From: Ceratobasidium sp. AG-K
Lineage: Eukaryota; Basidiomycota; Agaricomycetes; Cantharellales; Ceratobasidiaceae
Assembly (NCBI GenBank): GCA_037039685.1
Contig: JAWNGF010000005.1
Location: 3,383,456-3,447,455, forward strand
Length of the DNA: 64,000 nt
Direction of reading: 5' to 3'
Position numbers and translations under genes: made by a program. Every line of letters starts with the position of its first letter. Positions within the stretch are counted from its first letter, which is position 1. Below are positions 48,001-58,977 of this stretch, piece after piece. The notes below the pieces were generated by a model. It was not told the DNA's origin. It saw only the letters and a list, made by a program, of their open reading frames with translations, and did no database searches.

Positions 48001-48861
48001 CTAAGTCTACATTGGACCAGTGGCATAGTGCCTGGATGGCTCCTACAAACGATGTCAGCAAGGGGGCACTGGGTCAATGTTGCCAGATATTGCACTGGGC
48101 ACCAACAATGACGGATAACCAACGTAATGCTCGGGCAATGTGGAAACGGAATAATACCTACAACTGGGCAAATAAAACACTTACCAGCCCAGACGAGACG
48201 TTTGTTTGAGAAGAGGCTTGACAACTTGATGCAAGTGGAGCTAGTCAAAAAGTTTGCTCCGAGTTGAATGCCGCATTGGAAGAGCGAGCCAAGCTCGGCC
48301 GGGCTTGACTGAAGAAAACGGCTGAATGGAGATTAGCTCAAGAAGAAAAAATGTCAAGGGTTCAGCTGTTAAACAATGCAACATATGACAAGTTGGCTTC
48401 CAGGAGTCTTGCGGAGATTGATCTCCAAATTGACAAACTACGCCAGGTGGGGGGGAACCAGATTATTCGTGCCTGTAGCATGATCGGGAATAAACAGGCT
48501 AAGATAAAGGCGCTACTAACAGGTTTCAAACAGCTGAAACTCCGCTTTGGCGACACCGCACCGATGAGAGAGCAAGACTTACCAAATGATTTCACCACAG
48601 ATGTTGGCGTTGCTTCAGAGAGGTGTGGTCCGGAGGATTTGGAGATGCTGTTTGATGATGAGCCCGTTCTTTGATGTCGTTGTAGCCGCAAAAATGTAGT
48701 TTTTTTTGTACACATATCATATCATTGGTTTTATATACACAGTGCGTCTAAATACCGAGAATTGAAGGAGGCACGCTACGTTCGAGGTGTGCCCTATGAA
48801 AGATCGAATTTGTCCTGTCACGTGATACTGACACGCCTCGCATGGTGATTGCCGGTCCCCA
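45066..48861 (+). mobile_element. TIR DNA transposon with 7-8 bp target duplication, 3,796 bp, decayed
   Basis: Left end TGGGGACCAGCAATC and right end (complement) TGGGGACCGGCAATC, 14 of 15 matching. Flanks repeat AATACCG at 45059-45065 and 48862-48868; the T at 45066 could belong to the duplication, which would make it 8 bp. A 7-8 bp duplication fits the hAT or Zisupton/KDZ range. One gene fills the element (45545-48674, +), a putative transposase with four TGA codons. It lies in an exon of the Zn(2)Cys(6) factor. Confidence 0.88.
45545..48674 (+). pseudogene. Putative transposase of a basidiomycete repeat family, four in-frame TGA
   Basis: The N-terminal half is basic and coiled coil (MAKYNTRPRKGQLARQ; KKQYDKLKNRHKSAIQREKR). 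After an intron (46484-46540) comes ITICGDGTS, then the hallmark block VAWSGCCMHKELNAVKGG (47135), GGIKLASLAGALFRHKDEKK, KLAVLALYAQAVGHPYM, FDGKQWDRPDIMYCV and WMAPTNDVSKGALG. I know this family as a repeat-associated protein in many Agaricomycete genomes. The conserved Asp of GDGT and the GCCMHKE block suggest a DDE/RNase H-fold transposase, which is inference. TGA codons at 46092-46094, 48207-48209, 48219-48221 and 48306-48308 keep the frame and could all come from CGA. The C-terminal coiled coil runs to 48674. Confidence 0.75.
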
Positions 48862-50017
48862 AATACCGTCACTATGTGGGCATGTTATTACGAATTGGTC
48901 ATTGCAGCAAACCGTCCTTTTATTGTCAAAACCTCTTCCCCGCTCGCCGCCCCATCCTTCAAAATATGCCTCAATGCAGCTCGCGAGTATACCAACATGA
49001 TAGACATCCACCGCAGTACCCCTGGCTCCCGCTTGCTCCCATACACATATTATCCTGCATTTTCCTGTGCAATGATTCTGGTCATCGATTTGATCTCACA
49101 AGATGGGACGCAACGACCCTGCAAAAATCCAGGACTCTCCTCAGAGCTTAGCTATACAAGAGAACAAAAGCAAGGAGACGTTAGAAGATGTATGCATGTG
49201 TTGGAATGGGGAGAAAAACGGTTTCAAATTGCTGGGAGACTCCGGTGAGAATTCCACGCTCGGCTTTCGCGGTCGATCAAAGGGCAATGGTTAACGCGGC
49301 GCTGGACCTAGCGATCTGATTTGCGAGTTTAATGAATTCTGGCGCCTTGAACTTTCCTCTCATTCAAGTCAGACCATTATTTCGAAGCGCATTACTCCAC
49401 AATCCGACCGCATCCCCCACCAGCCTCGTACTAAAGTCGAGCCTAACGACATAACGTTCGACATCGATGGCCCACCTGACTTCATCAAGGCTAGCAATGA
49501 TCCCTCAAGCTTCCCCTCGCAAACTCCTGTCGACTTGACTCTTAGCCACAACTTTGAGTCCTCCTCCGACGCCCGTCTTGACAGTCAATTTTCTGAATTG
49601 CCCCTCTTGGCACCGTTTGGGAGCGTTCACGAACTTGAAACTCGCTCTCTTAATCTGGCTAGTTCTTATCCAATATTATCTCTGGATGAGGAACGGAGGC
49701 GATATCCCCCGGCGAATGTTGCTTCTACCGAATACGGCACATTTTTCTCTGACTTTGGTCATAGCATTACCTCGTGCTCAACAACAATACTTGACGATTT
49801 CAACGCGACCCAACCGACTCAACACACTGTTTCCCTCGCTCAACCCGAAATGCTATATCCTGAAACATCTACGGGTAACGGAACCGATTTAGGCGACCCG
49901 ATTTCGTGGGTGTTTGTTTTCTCTGGGAGGCAGTCTCTTCTAACCCGTTCTTCCTCTAACAGTCTACTGGCCCATTGGAACATGATTATGGAGAGTAGCC
50001 TCGATGCTAATATATGA
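48862..50017 (+). CDS. Zn(2)Cys(6) transcription factor, 3' part, beyond the transposon
   Basis: Directly after the target-site copy the frame reads MWACYYELVIAANRPFIVKT, the conserved late helix of the fungal transcription factor domain, and goes on to EWGEKRFQIAGRLR. A GT-AG intron (about 49246-49310) leads to RDLICEFNEFWRLEL. The Ser/Thr/Asp-rich C-terminal region (49500-50017) is a plausible activation domain. Removing 45066-48861 and one target copy joins both parts in phase. The last intron is uncertain: a GTGTTTG...CAG intron near 49910-49962 would give a different last few residues. Confidence 0.78.
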
Positions 50018-50285
50018 CTAGGGCCAACGAACACATTCTTTCAAAGCTCTGATAATTCGGCCGCTCGAATACCTAGACCCATCTTCATACTTTATATATT
50101 TTTGTACTCAACAGTGGGACTACTCTGAGTGGCTTTATCGCCTCCTATGGTATCAATATAACTAGGTTCGGCCTGTTGAGTAGTTTCTGGGGCGGTCGCG
50201 CACGCTTTTGGCACGTTTGATTAGCACTTGGGGTCTGACTACAAAAGGAAGCGCCCATCACACGTGGCTGACTCGTGCTCAGATT

Positions 50286-53119
50286 GATGACCGACGAACG
50301 GGGTGACCGCGCTGATTGGTGGCTCTTCCAACGACGATCACCATTACGAAGAATGCCAGTTCAGACAAGGTCTGGGTATGTGGCCAAACCTGGCCGGGTA
50401 TTAGACACTCACTCGTAATGTCTTGTGGATAGGGCAAACCGTACCGCACGGTCCTCGACCAGAATAAATTCGTCCAAAGCCACTGGAAAAGGAGTGACCG
50501 GTACGTATTATGGCTACTTCCTAGAATAACTCTTGGTCCGAGCCTGATGGGTAGTGCCTCGGACATCTCCCTCAGGGGCTCACGACAGCAGTACGTGCCA
50601 TGTGGCTGAGACACAGTTATGTGGATTATTGATTTAACTTTACCTCTACAAACCACCAGCTATAATAGGGGGTGCTGGAAATAGGGCAACGCGCTGGCGC
50701 ACTCGACATGAGGAAATCCAGTCCGAAACTTCTTCCGACCAGGTGCCCAAGTGGGTCAGTGCTGGCGCTAAAACGCATGCGACTCTGAATATTCCAACGG
50801 AAGTATTTATCGAAGTAAGTTGTTCCCAGACAATAGAGCATCCGTTCGATACATTTACCACTTCCATAGATAGCCAAGTACCTTTACCCAGTCGACCTCG
50901 TACACCTCGCTAGGGTCAATAAATTTCTCCGAGATGTATTCATGAGTCGACGCACAGCGACGCTTTGGCGCTCAGCCTTGCTCAGCATTGCGGAGCTACC
51001 TCCATGCCCTGAAAGCATCAACGAGCCCCAATATGTATCGATGGTTTTTACTAGAACGTGCTCGGTGGGTCCTGATTCACGTTGATTGTGGTGAGTAATC
51101 CGAGTCTAAACTTTGTCTGAAGGCCTGTGGACGAGGAGCACCTCGTGACATGGATCCCTTCCTTCTGGTACGATTATGTGCCCAGTGCCGCAACAAACGG
51201 TACGTCGCTAGCATAAATAAAAATTATATGCACGTAACAATGTCACAACAGAGTCGTTGATACTTCCAGAGTGTCAGACAGTACGTTGGTGTTTAGCTCT
51301 GTCGGTAAGCTTCCCTCCCTGGCAACGCTTGACTATACCTCACCGATTGTTAGGGATCGTACCAGGCAAAACCCCAGGGATGAAATGGTGTTTGCGCGAC
51401 GACGCAGAGGCGGTCCAACTCAAGCTGGATGAACTCAACGCTGCTGAGGATACTACTGCCAAGGAAATTTGGGAAAAGGAAAGGCGGGCGGAGGTGAATC
51501 AGAGATATGAGGTACGATTCTCCCTAACCCTGATGTTATCTAAATGACGCGCATCCTAACCAAATTACAGAACGCGAAGTTACTGAAAGCATGGTTGGAC
51601 AAACGCGATCAGGCTGCCCAAGAGGAACTTGAAAGGATTAGAGGCAAACGCCAAGCCAAGTGAGTCTATCCTATCCTGGTAGTTGCAGTATTTCATTGGC
51701 CAATTTGATTTTAGGATCAAATCGCGACTGCTAAGGCTAGGGTGGGAGGCGCAAGATTTCTGCCCACAGGACCCCAAGAGGAGGAAAAAGTGGAATGCTA
51801 TGGTGTACAACGCCAAGCCCCTCACTGATCAGAGTAATTTGTATTTTCCGACTAGTTCTTCGCTCGTGATACTAAATTCATTTCAGCTTGGGCCAATATC
51901 CTACCTCATTTGCTGAAGCACCTGACAATCAATCGCGAGCAGCGCCTCAAAAAGGAGAAGGCCATCAGTGACAAGCAGGAGCGCTATCTCAAACTTCTTG
52001 AATGGCTTCGCGGAAAGGTCAAGGACCAGTCGAAGGGTTTTGCTCAGGCAAGCCCAATAAACCAGCCTTCAACATCCACAATTGCCCCAGACTCATGCTG
52101 GACCTCTGTCAAAGTATGCTTGATTTTCCCTAATTCTATGCAAATTATCTGACAATAAACCAGTACAACGGATCGGCGCTGTCACTTCCATTTCCTTCGA
52201 CATATAACATGGCACGCTGGCCTGAACTCCAGCTTCTCGTCGAAGAAGATATCTCCACTGAAAGCTTCACGGCAAGGCTCGATGAGGAGCAAGAAACGCT
52301 CAAGACCTCAATTGCGGGATGGCGGACAGAGCTCGAAAGCAGCATTCTCAAGCTATTGCCTGGCAATACCTCGGCTCCAAAATTCGATATCCCATCCCTT
52401 AAATTTACGATAGGCGACGACAAACCAATTACGAGTCTTCCACTCGAAACGCAAAAGCTCCTCCGAGCCGACGCCATTTTTATGGGGTTCCAGGGGATGT
52501 TCTACTATCCTGATGATTTTACCAGCTCGGAGCTCAGGACGAGTGATATCAAGTACCACAACGAAGCTTCGAAAATTGCGCAGAGTTTGCTCAAAGTTCT
52601 CGGGGCACCCGACGCGTCGTACTTGGAATTGAAGGCGATGGGAAATGTTTTCCAATGCGGAAGGTGTCACTCTTCGCCCTGTTACATGAGCTGGAAAAAC
52701 ATGGTAAAGTACAGTCTTGACTCTGGTCGTCCTAAATAACCGTTGCGGCTTAGGTTAAGCATTATCTCGATAAAGCAAGCCAGTGGCAACACTGGCATGG
52801 CACGGGCACTCGTTATGACGGCGAAGCCAAGAATTACACCTATGTTTTCACTCATGGCTTGGACCTAACCAGCTGTTCCAAACCGCTCGTTCGAATCGTG
52901 GATGAGACAAAAAAGGCCCCGCCTCGTTATGGAACCCCTAAAAAGTGCATAGTGTGCTCCCATGCCAAGATCTCCCGATGGTACGATGAGGACCGCGTCA
53001 TTGATCATCTACGCGATGTGTAAGTGCCATTACGAGACTCGAGCACTTTAGTCGCTAATTGTATTGCTAGACACCTGATTGACGACCCAGAAGAGGGCAA
53101 ACATTTTGGGTTGGATTGA
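50286..53119 (+). CDS. F-box protein with long C-terminal region
   Basis: About eight exons separated by ~50-nt introns. The start is uncertain: ATG 50286 (MTDERGDRADWW) or the in-frame ATG 50352 (MPVQTRSG). The F-box follows: LNIPTEVFIE, intron, IAKYLYPVDLVHLARVNKFL, then RDVFMSRRTATLWRSALLS. Next come a Cys cluster (ACGRGAPRDM ... LCAQCRNKR), a long Glu/Lys/Arg-rich coiled coil (51400-52010), and a second part with paired Cys-X2-Cys motifs (CGRCHSSPCYM near 52660; CIVCSHAK near 52950). It ends FGLD-TGA at 53117-53119. The whole matches a family common in Rhizoctonia-like fungi. A role as SCF ubiquitin-ligase adaptor follows from the F-box; its substrate is unknown. Confidence 0.75.
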
Positions 53120-54005
53120 ACTAAGGACTGAAACATGAGGACGAAACTCTCCCCGTTATAAAGCAAATGTACCCTGCCTACGACTATCATCGACTCTGAC
53201 ATTGATTTCTTTAATTGTGTATTACTGTATTCTGCAAGGAGATGTGCTAATTTAAATGATACAGACGCATAATTTGCGCCTCTCGAAGCCCAATGATTCA
53301 ATTGCTGGTGGTTGTGTCACGTGTTAAGAGCCCTGCCCTCCACGACCACGATGGGCCGCCCCCCCCCCATCGAATGTCCATGAGATTCCGTCTAGTAAAA
53401 TCCCTGTGGTATCCTCCTCCCCTTCTTCTTCTTCTTTTGTATCCTTTGTAGTCACTTCATCTAGCCTCGACACCCACATAACTGGACCCGAGCATGACTT
53501 TAGTCGCACTCGGGCGACTATTAGAAGTTTGTTGATCTAGCTATCTACCGCACGAAATTAGGTTCTCATAAACCACTCTGCTTGATTATTAACCTATTGT
53601 CTACTCACACTGAGGCTATCTTGCACCCACCAAGCAGCACCTGGTATGTCATACGCCAGGACGATACAAAACACGGAGGCCAGATTCCTCCAATCTAAAT
53701 AGTTTTGTGTTTAGGTGCTACTGCTGCGCCCAGGTCCTTTTCAACGAGCGAGTTCTCGAGCAAGTTGGGGAAATTTCACCAGATTTATTTGCCGGAGCCC
53801 CAAGGCCGTGGCTATGCGAAGACCAACCTCGAAGCTCGGGCTTCGATTCCCCATGCCATGATTTCGGGTTTGTAGTGTGTTGATGGTCAAATTACCGGCA
53901 TTGGTGGGTAAATTATCCGAACAGAAGCGTAGTGTATGGCGGTCTTATAATAGGCTCCGTCGGCAGATCCGAAAACGTGTTAGGTAGCCTCTGCCCTCCC
54001 CCACA
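53120..54005. other. Spacer with simple-sequence tracts
   Basis: Holds a run of ten C (53359-53368) and a CTT-rich microsatellite (about 53423-53440). No gene recognised. The polyC run lies in the 3' flank of the F-box gene. Confidence 0.6.
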
Positions 54006-56209
54006 ATGACCTCTTTCGACAGTCCCGTCAAAGGCCCGACAACGCATATCGAGAAGAGTGATGAGAAGACTAGTGTCGAACAGTACGACTTTATCACTTG
54101 GGGTAACCCTACGTTCGAGCTAGCTAACCCATATTTTAAGCGAACTCGCGGTGCAAGGCGAGCGTGAGGCCGACAGAAAACTACGAAACAAACTCGACCG
54201 TAGAATTATTCCCTCGGCCGCCTGTATATATCTTTTGTGCTATCTCGATCGGTATGTAACATGTCCATTCCTGTGGCTAAAAGTATTCATCGTGCTATGA
54301 CAATAGGTCCAATATTGTAAGCGCCTTCGAAGTACCCGCTTGGCTCAGCCTAAATACGGGTTTAATTAGGGAAACGCAAAACTCCTCAATGATGACAGCG
54401 GCAACTCGCTCATGCAAGCTCTGAAACTTACGTGGGTATAACATCCATGGGCATCCGAAATATATCTTAACTAGCATTTGCCTCATAGAAATCTCCAATA
54501 CACGATTGCTCTAATGGTTAGCTTTGACCTCCGTTGATATGGATTTTTACTAACCCTGGGTTTAGATTTTCCTTGTCGCCTACATTTTGTTCGAGGTGCC
54601 ATCCAATTATTGTCTAAAACGCTTCAAGCCATCAGTGAGCAGGACAATTTTCCCATGCGTCAATTGGTCTAAATTAAACTTGATAATAGCGGTGGATAGC
54701 ATTCTTGATGTTTTCTTGGGGCTCCCTCACTATCTCACTCGGTGGAGTTAAATCATATGGGAGTCTAACTGCAGTCAGGTTTTTGCTCGGCATGTTCGAG
54801 GCGTGAGTATGCCTCAGGTTCATCAGCGTATCGTATTGATAGATTTCGCAGCGGATTGTTCCCTGGACTAGTATATTTCATGACATTTTGGTATCGCCCC
54901 GAGGAACGGTCGCTTCGAGTAGCCCTTGTGCTTGCGTCCTCTACTCTCGCAGGTAAGCCTTATTTCTCACAGCTTCGACCAGGTTTATAATTACCTGTCC
55001 AGGCGCGTTCGGTGGAGCAATAGCCTATGGCGTCGGGCATATGAATATGACCGCAGGGCTCGAGGCGTGGCGCTGGCTATTCATTCTTGAAGGTTGGTCT
55101 TGAATTTCAACATCTCATCAGTATAATAAATGGTTTCTCTATCGGCCGTAGGCATACCGAGCGTTCTTAGCTCTGTGCTCGTCTGGTTCTTCTTCCCAGA
55201 CTTCCCGGAGACCGCAAGCTGGCTGACAACAGAGGAGAGGAATCGAGCTATAGAACGCTTGGAAGGCGTAGCATCTACGCAGTATGTCAGATCATACTAT
55301 TACTTGGTATCAATAAACTGAATTCAGTTTAGTCAATCGCGCGTTACATGGACTGAGGCCAAGAAAACACTGTTTGGTTGGCGAGTATGGGCACACGCCG
55401 TTGCATATATCACCATTTCCGTGCCATTCAGTTCTCTATCTCTCTTCTCGCCAACTATTGTAGCCGGACTCGGGTACAGTGGACTAGAAGCCCAGCTGTT
55501 CACAGTCCGTAAGTGACCGACTGTTTGGGCCATCTTCCCAACTTATATGCAATCCGTCTTTTCTAGCTCCATATGCGTGCGCATACTTTGCGACACTCTT
55601 CCTGTCCTGGCTCGCCGATACCAAGAACCAGCGAAGCCTCGTCTCCGCGTCGTCAATGGCAGTTGGCGCATTTGCGTTTCTGGCCCAAGCCCTGCTCCCC
55701 GAGAATGCCTTCCGGGCTCGGTTTGGGTTGTTGTGCATCGCCGCATCTGGATCATTTGCAAGTATCCGTGAGTCTACCTCAGTTATTCAGCCTGATATTA
55801 TGGTAAACTAGTTCGAATCCAATTGTTAGCGCCGCTGTTGGGTTGGTTGTCGACGAACGTCCGAGGTGCAGGAGCGGTTGGTCTTGCGATTGCATTGAAC
55901 ATCTCGGCTGGAGGTGAGTGTCTGGGAGAGCTACGCACTTTCCTGTGCATCCTCAATAAGTGCCTTGATAGGTACGGGGCAAATTATCGGGGTATGGATA
56001 TATAAAGCCAACGAAAAGCCGGGATATATCACAGGTACTTCTGACGGGTTTGCTCCAGATCTGATTGCTTACGGACAAATCCTTTGAAAGGACACATGAC
56101 TAACTTTGGGATGCTGCTTTTCGGGAGTATGGTCGTCTGCGCTTTAAGGGTTTACTATGCTAGACAAAATCGCAGGATGGGCCCTCAAGAGCTAAAGTGG
56201 GCGCTCTAA
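54006..56209 (+). CDS. MFS transporter, allantoate permease (Dal5) type
   Basis: Start MTSFDSPVKGPT; about ten exons with ~50-nt introns, all in phase where checked. The cytosolic N-terminus leads to the family signature READRKLRNKLDRRIIP and LLCYLDRSNIGNAKL (TM1). Also visible are LVAYILFEVPSNYCLKRFKPSRW, FLLGMFEAGLFPGLVYFMTFWY (TM4 region), ALVLASSTLAGAFGGAIAYGV, WRWLFILEGIPSVLSSVLVW and PDFPETASWLTTEERNRAIE, and after the central loop a second set of TM helices from 55380. It ends with TAA 56207-56209. The family (anion:cation symporters) carries ureidosuccinate, allantoate, nicotinate, pantothenate or similar organic anions across the plasma membrane; the substrate cannot be read from the sequence. 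Confidence 0.88.
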
Positions 56210-56849
56210 AGTTAGTCTATCTGTATAAAATGGATCGAATATTATTCTATCAACTTGTGACAGATATCCACCAATTTTCGTTCACTTTAACTAAAACTCA
56301 AGGATTCGTTTCAAAACAAACGTGCGCTGGCTAATTGGAGAGTGATGCCAAGCAACCACGTGACGCCCAGCCAATCATATCGCCGACATGCGGTTTCCGG
56401 GCCCGGATTCCGCGATGCCAATAAGCGGACCTCATGTGCCACGAAAACACGCTACAAAAGGAGTTACAGGGCCTGAGATCAGAGATGACGCAGTTGGGTA
56501 AGATGACGCCGGTGTACCCGTAGCACAGATCTGATTCGGGATATACAGGCATTCAAAACGGCAGCCGAGGCTCGGAATCGACCGCATTCGTGCCACCACC
56601 TCTGTCCTCTGCTGGCCGCCAGCGACAAAGCCTCGCTCGCGCAACAGGTGCGGATCCCACGCCCACACGTGCCACGTGAGAGCCGTGCGATCTAGGTTCG
56701 GCACTTGCGATCTACTTGTCTCTGGGATAAATCCGGCTTTGCTGCTTTGCGACGTTGGCTTTGGGGCTTTGTGGAACTACATCGCCACCTAGTTTGACTT
56801 TGGCGTCTACTTTTTTTTGCTCTTGCTCTCCGTTGGACGCCACCGAGCA
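56210..56849. other. Spacer upstream of the membrane protein gene
   Basis: No gene recognised. A pyrimidine-rich stretch (TTTTTTTT, 56811-56818) lies just before the start of the membrane-protein gene. Confidence 0.5.
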
Positions 56850-58853
56850 ATGGAGACTTCGTCAATTTTTACTGGGAGCTCAGTTCCATCTGATACGATT
56901 TCGAGCAATGTCCAGTCTGCGCCAGCACCCATCACTTCGGTCGGAGCGACCACACAAATTATCCCTGGGACAACCGTGATTGGTACCGGATCGACAGGCG
57001 ACGTGTGGTCGTATACCATCCCCGGTCTCACGACGACATACGCTCCCTCCCTCACTGTCCCGCCGGCCTCCGAGCAAGCTCCGGCGCCCACCACTCTACC
57101 CGAGAGCTCATTGGTATTTACCGATGTCATTTTCACTGGCACCACCGTGGTCGGCGGCCAGGAAACAGGCGTCCCATGGTCATACACGATTCCCGGCGCG
57201 ACCATCGTGTCATCATTTTACATTCCGATATCCACGAGTCCGATACCATCTCCATTACCGACCGATGTAATAACCCCACATTCCGAATCTCTTCCTGCCT
57301 CGCCCTCTACAACCTCGTCCCCTGTTCCACCTCCACCTCCCCCCGAAAGTCTCCCCACCGCAAACGAAGCGACGCTCTCAGGCGGCATCGTCGCAGCCAT
57401 CCTTGGCGGACTATTGCTGCTCATATTTGCAATCGCGGGGCTGCTCTGCTTCCGTCTTCGACGACGCCGACGGCAAGTAGGGACCGAATGGGACCGCGTC
57501 AAAGGAGACAAGGGCGTCGGAGTCGTATGGGGGCATGGCTGGGGAAGTGAAGGCAAGGGAATCGGTGCCTGGAGAAGAATGAGACCAGGAATGCCCAAGA
57601 ACGGGAGCGGAGGGTCGGGCGAGCCTGAGCAGATGGAAAGTGGGTTGGGCGGGCCGGTGTCTGGCGGCCGGCAAGATTTCGGACCCATTCCAAATGGCAG
57701 CGCGGAACTTCTGACTGGACGAGGTCCTCCCTCTTTATGTAAGTTTTCTTTGCACCGTGTGCTGATGATATTCCAATAACGGCTAGCAGTACATGCGCCA
57801 AATACCAGTCAGCCTGACTGGAATGGATCAGACACGAGGACACCCACAGACATCATATACCCCTCTGCAGCACGATACCCACACACAAATAACGTATCGA
57901 ACACGAACTTGCATACGCGAATGACTACCCAGCCGTCTCACGTTACACACGCCATTCCACATCCCGAGACGAATAAACCTACGACTATCCCACCAGGAAA
58001 ACAGAAACGAGCTATTCCTCCTCCAACACAATTTATATATGCTCCTCCGCCAGGAACTTCACCAGAGCCTTCGCCTATAGCGAGTTCCTCGGCCCATACC
58101 TACCGTCCAACGTCGCCATTCTCCCATCGCCCAACCTCGCCCTACGGACTCAACGCACCTCCTCAAAACGTCCCTAAACGGCTCTCCAAACAAAGAGCGA
58201 CCCCAAGCGCCTCGGCATTTTTGCGACACATGGTCCACACTCGAGGCCCTAGTTTCCGCAGGCCAAAAGCGTCCCAGTACCCACCTTCGAGTGCAAAACC
58301 CATGCCGCCCGTCGCTTCGTCCACGTCTGCGAGCGGAACCACAACTCCATCTTCAGTCACCACCCGACCCAACATCTCCACCCTCCCTTCATTTATCCGC
58401 GAACGACAATTCTACCCCGCCCGACACAGCAACGCATTCACCTCGAGCGAGAGCGCCCTATTCTCGCCCTCGCCCCGACCAGGCCAACTTCCCCCACACT
58501 CGCCGCGATTGACGAACCGGAGCGCGCCCGCGCTGTTGTCTCCACAGATGCGTACGTCTCCTCTGGCTACGCACCCGCCCCACTCGCGAAGTGCGTTTAC
58601 CACTTCGCGAGACGGGTTGTTGTCTCCCCCGCATGCGGGTGGGCGGGATAGGTATAGTCAGATGACGAGTACGACGCGGAGTAGCCGCATGACTGGTCGG
58701 AGCGGTGAGACGAGGGCGACTGGTCGGAGTGGAGAAAGTCGGGTAACGGGGCGGAGCGGTGGGGCGAGTCGGACTGGCGGGTTGGCCCAAATCGCCGAGG
58801 GCGGTGGAGAACCTAGGGTGCCGGATACACGACGGAGACGCGAGAGGCCGTAG
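56850..58853 (+). CDS. Ser/Thr/Pro-rich single-pass membrane protein, about 651 aa
   Basis: Two exons, 56850-57738 and 57787-58853. Start METSSIFTGSSVPSD; residues 1-190 are Ser/Thr/Pro-rich with two copies of a motif WSYTIPG (near residues 52 and 112), so probably O-glycosylated. One membrane helix, GIVAAILGGLLLLIFAIAGL, is followed by the stop-transfer LRRRRR. The cytosolic part (residues 220-651) is disordered, Ser/Pro-rich, with TGRSGE-type repeats near the end. There is no N-terminal signal peptide, so the helix must act as signal anchor with the N-terminus outside. The layout resembles fungal cell-wall sensors (Mid2/Wsc) without their Cys-rich head. The acceptor is a tandem TAGCAG (57784-57789), so splicing may vary by one codon. 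Confidence 0.7.
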
Positions 58854-58977
58854 ATAGGAGCTAGAGTGCGTTTTTATAGTTTCTCATACCTTCTATCTTA
58901 CTGTATTACTAGTAATTTCTTCGACACGCTTGTACCCAGATATCACCGCTACATTTTGAACTTTTTGCGGATGTAAC

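Noticed and set aside
56807..57205. Minus-strand open frame of 132 codons opposite the membrane-protein gene.
   Set aside because: Complement of the Ser/Thr/Pro-rich repeats; composition shadow.
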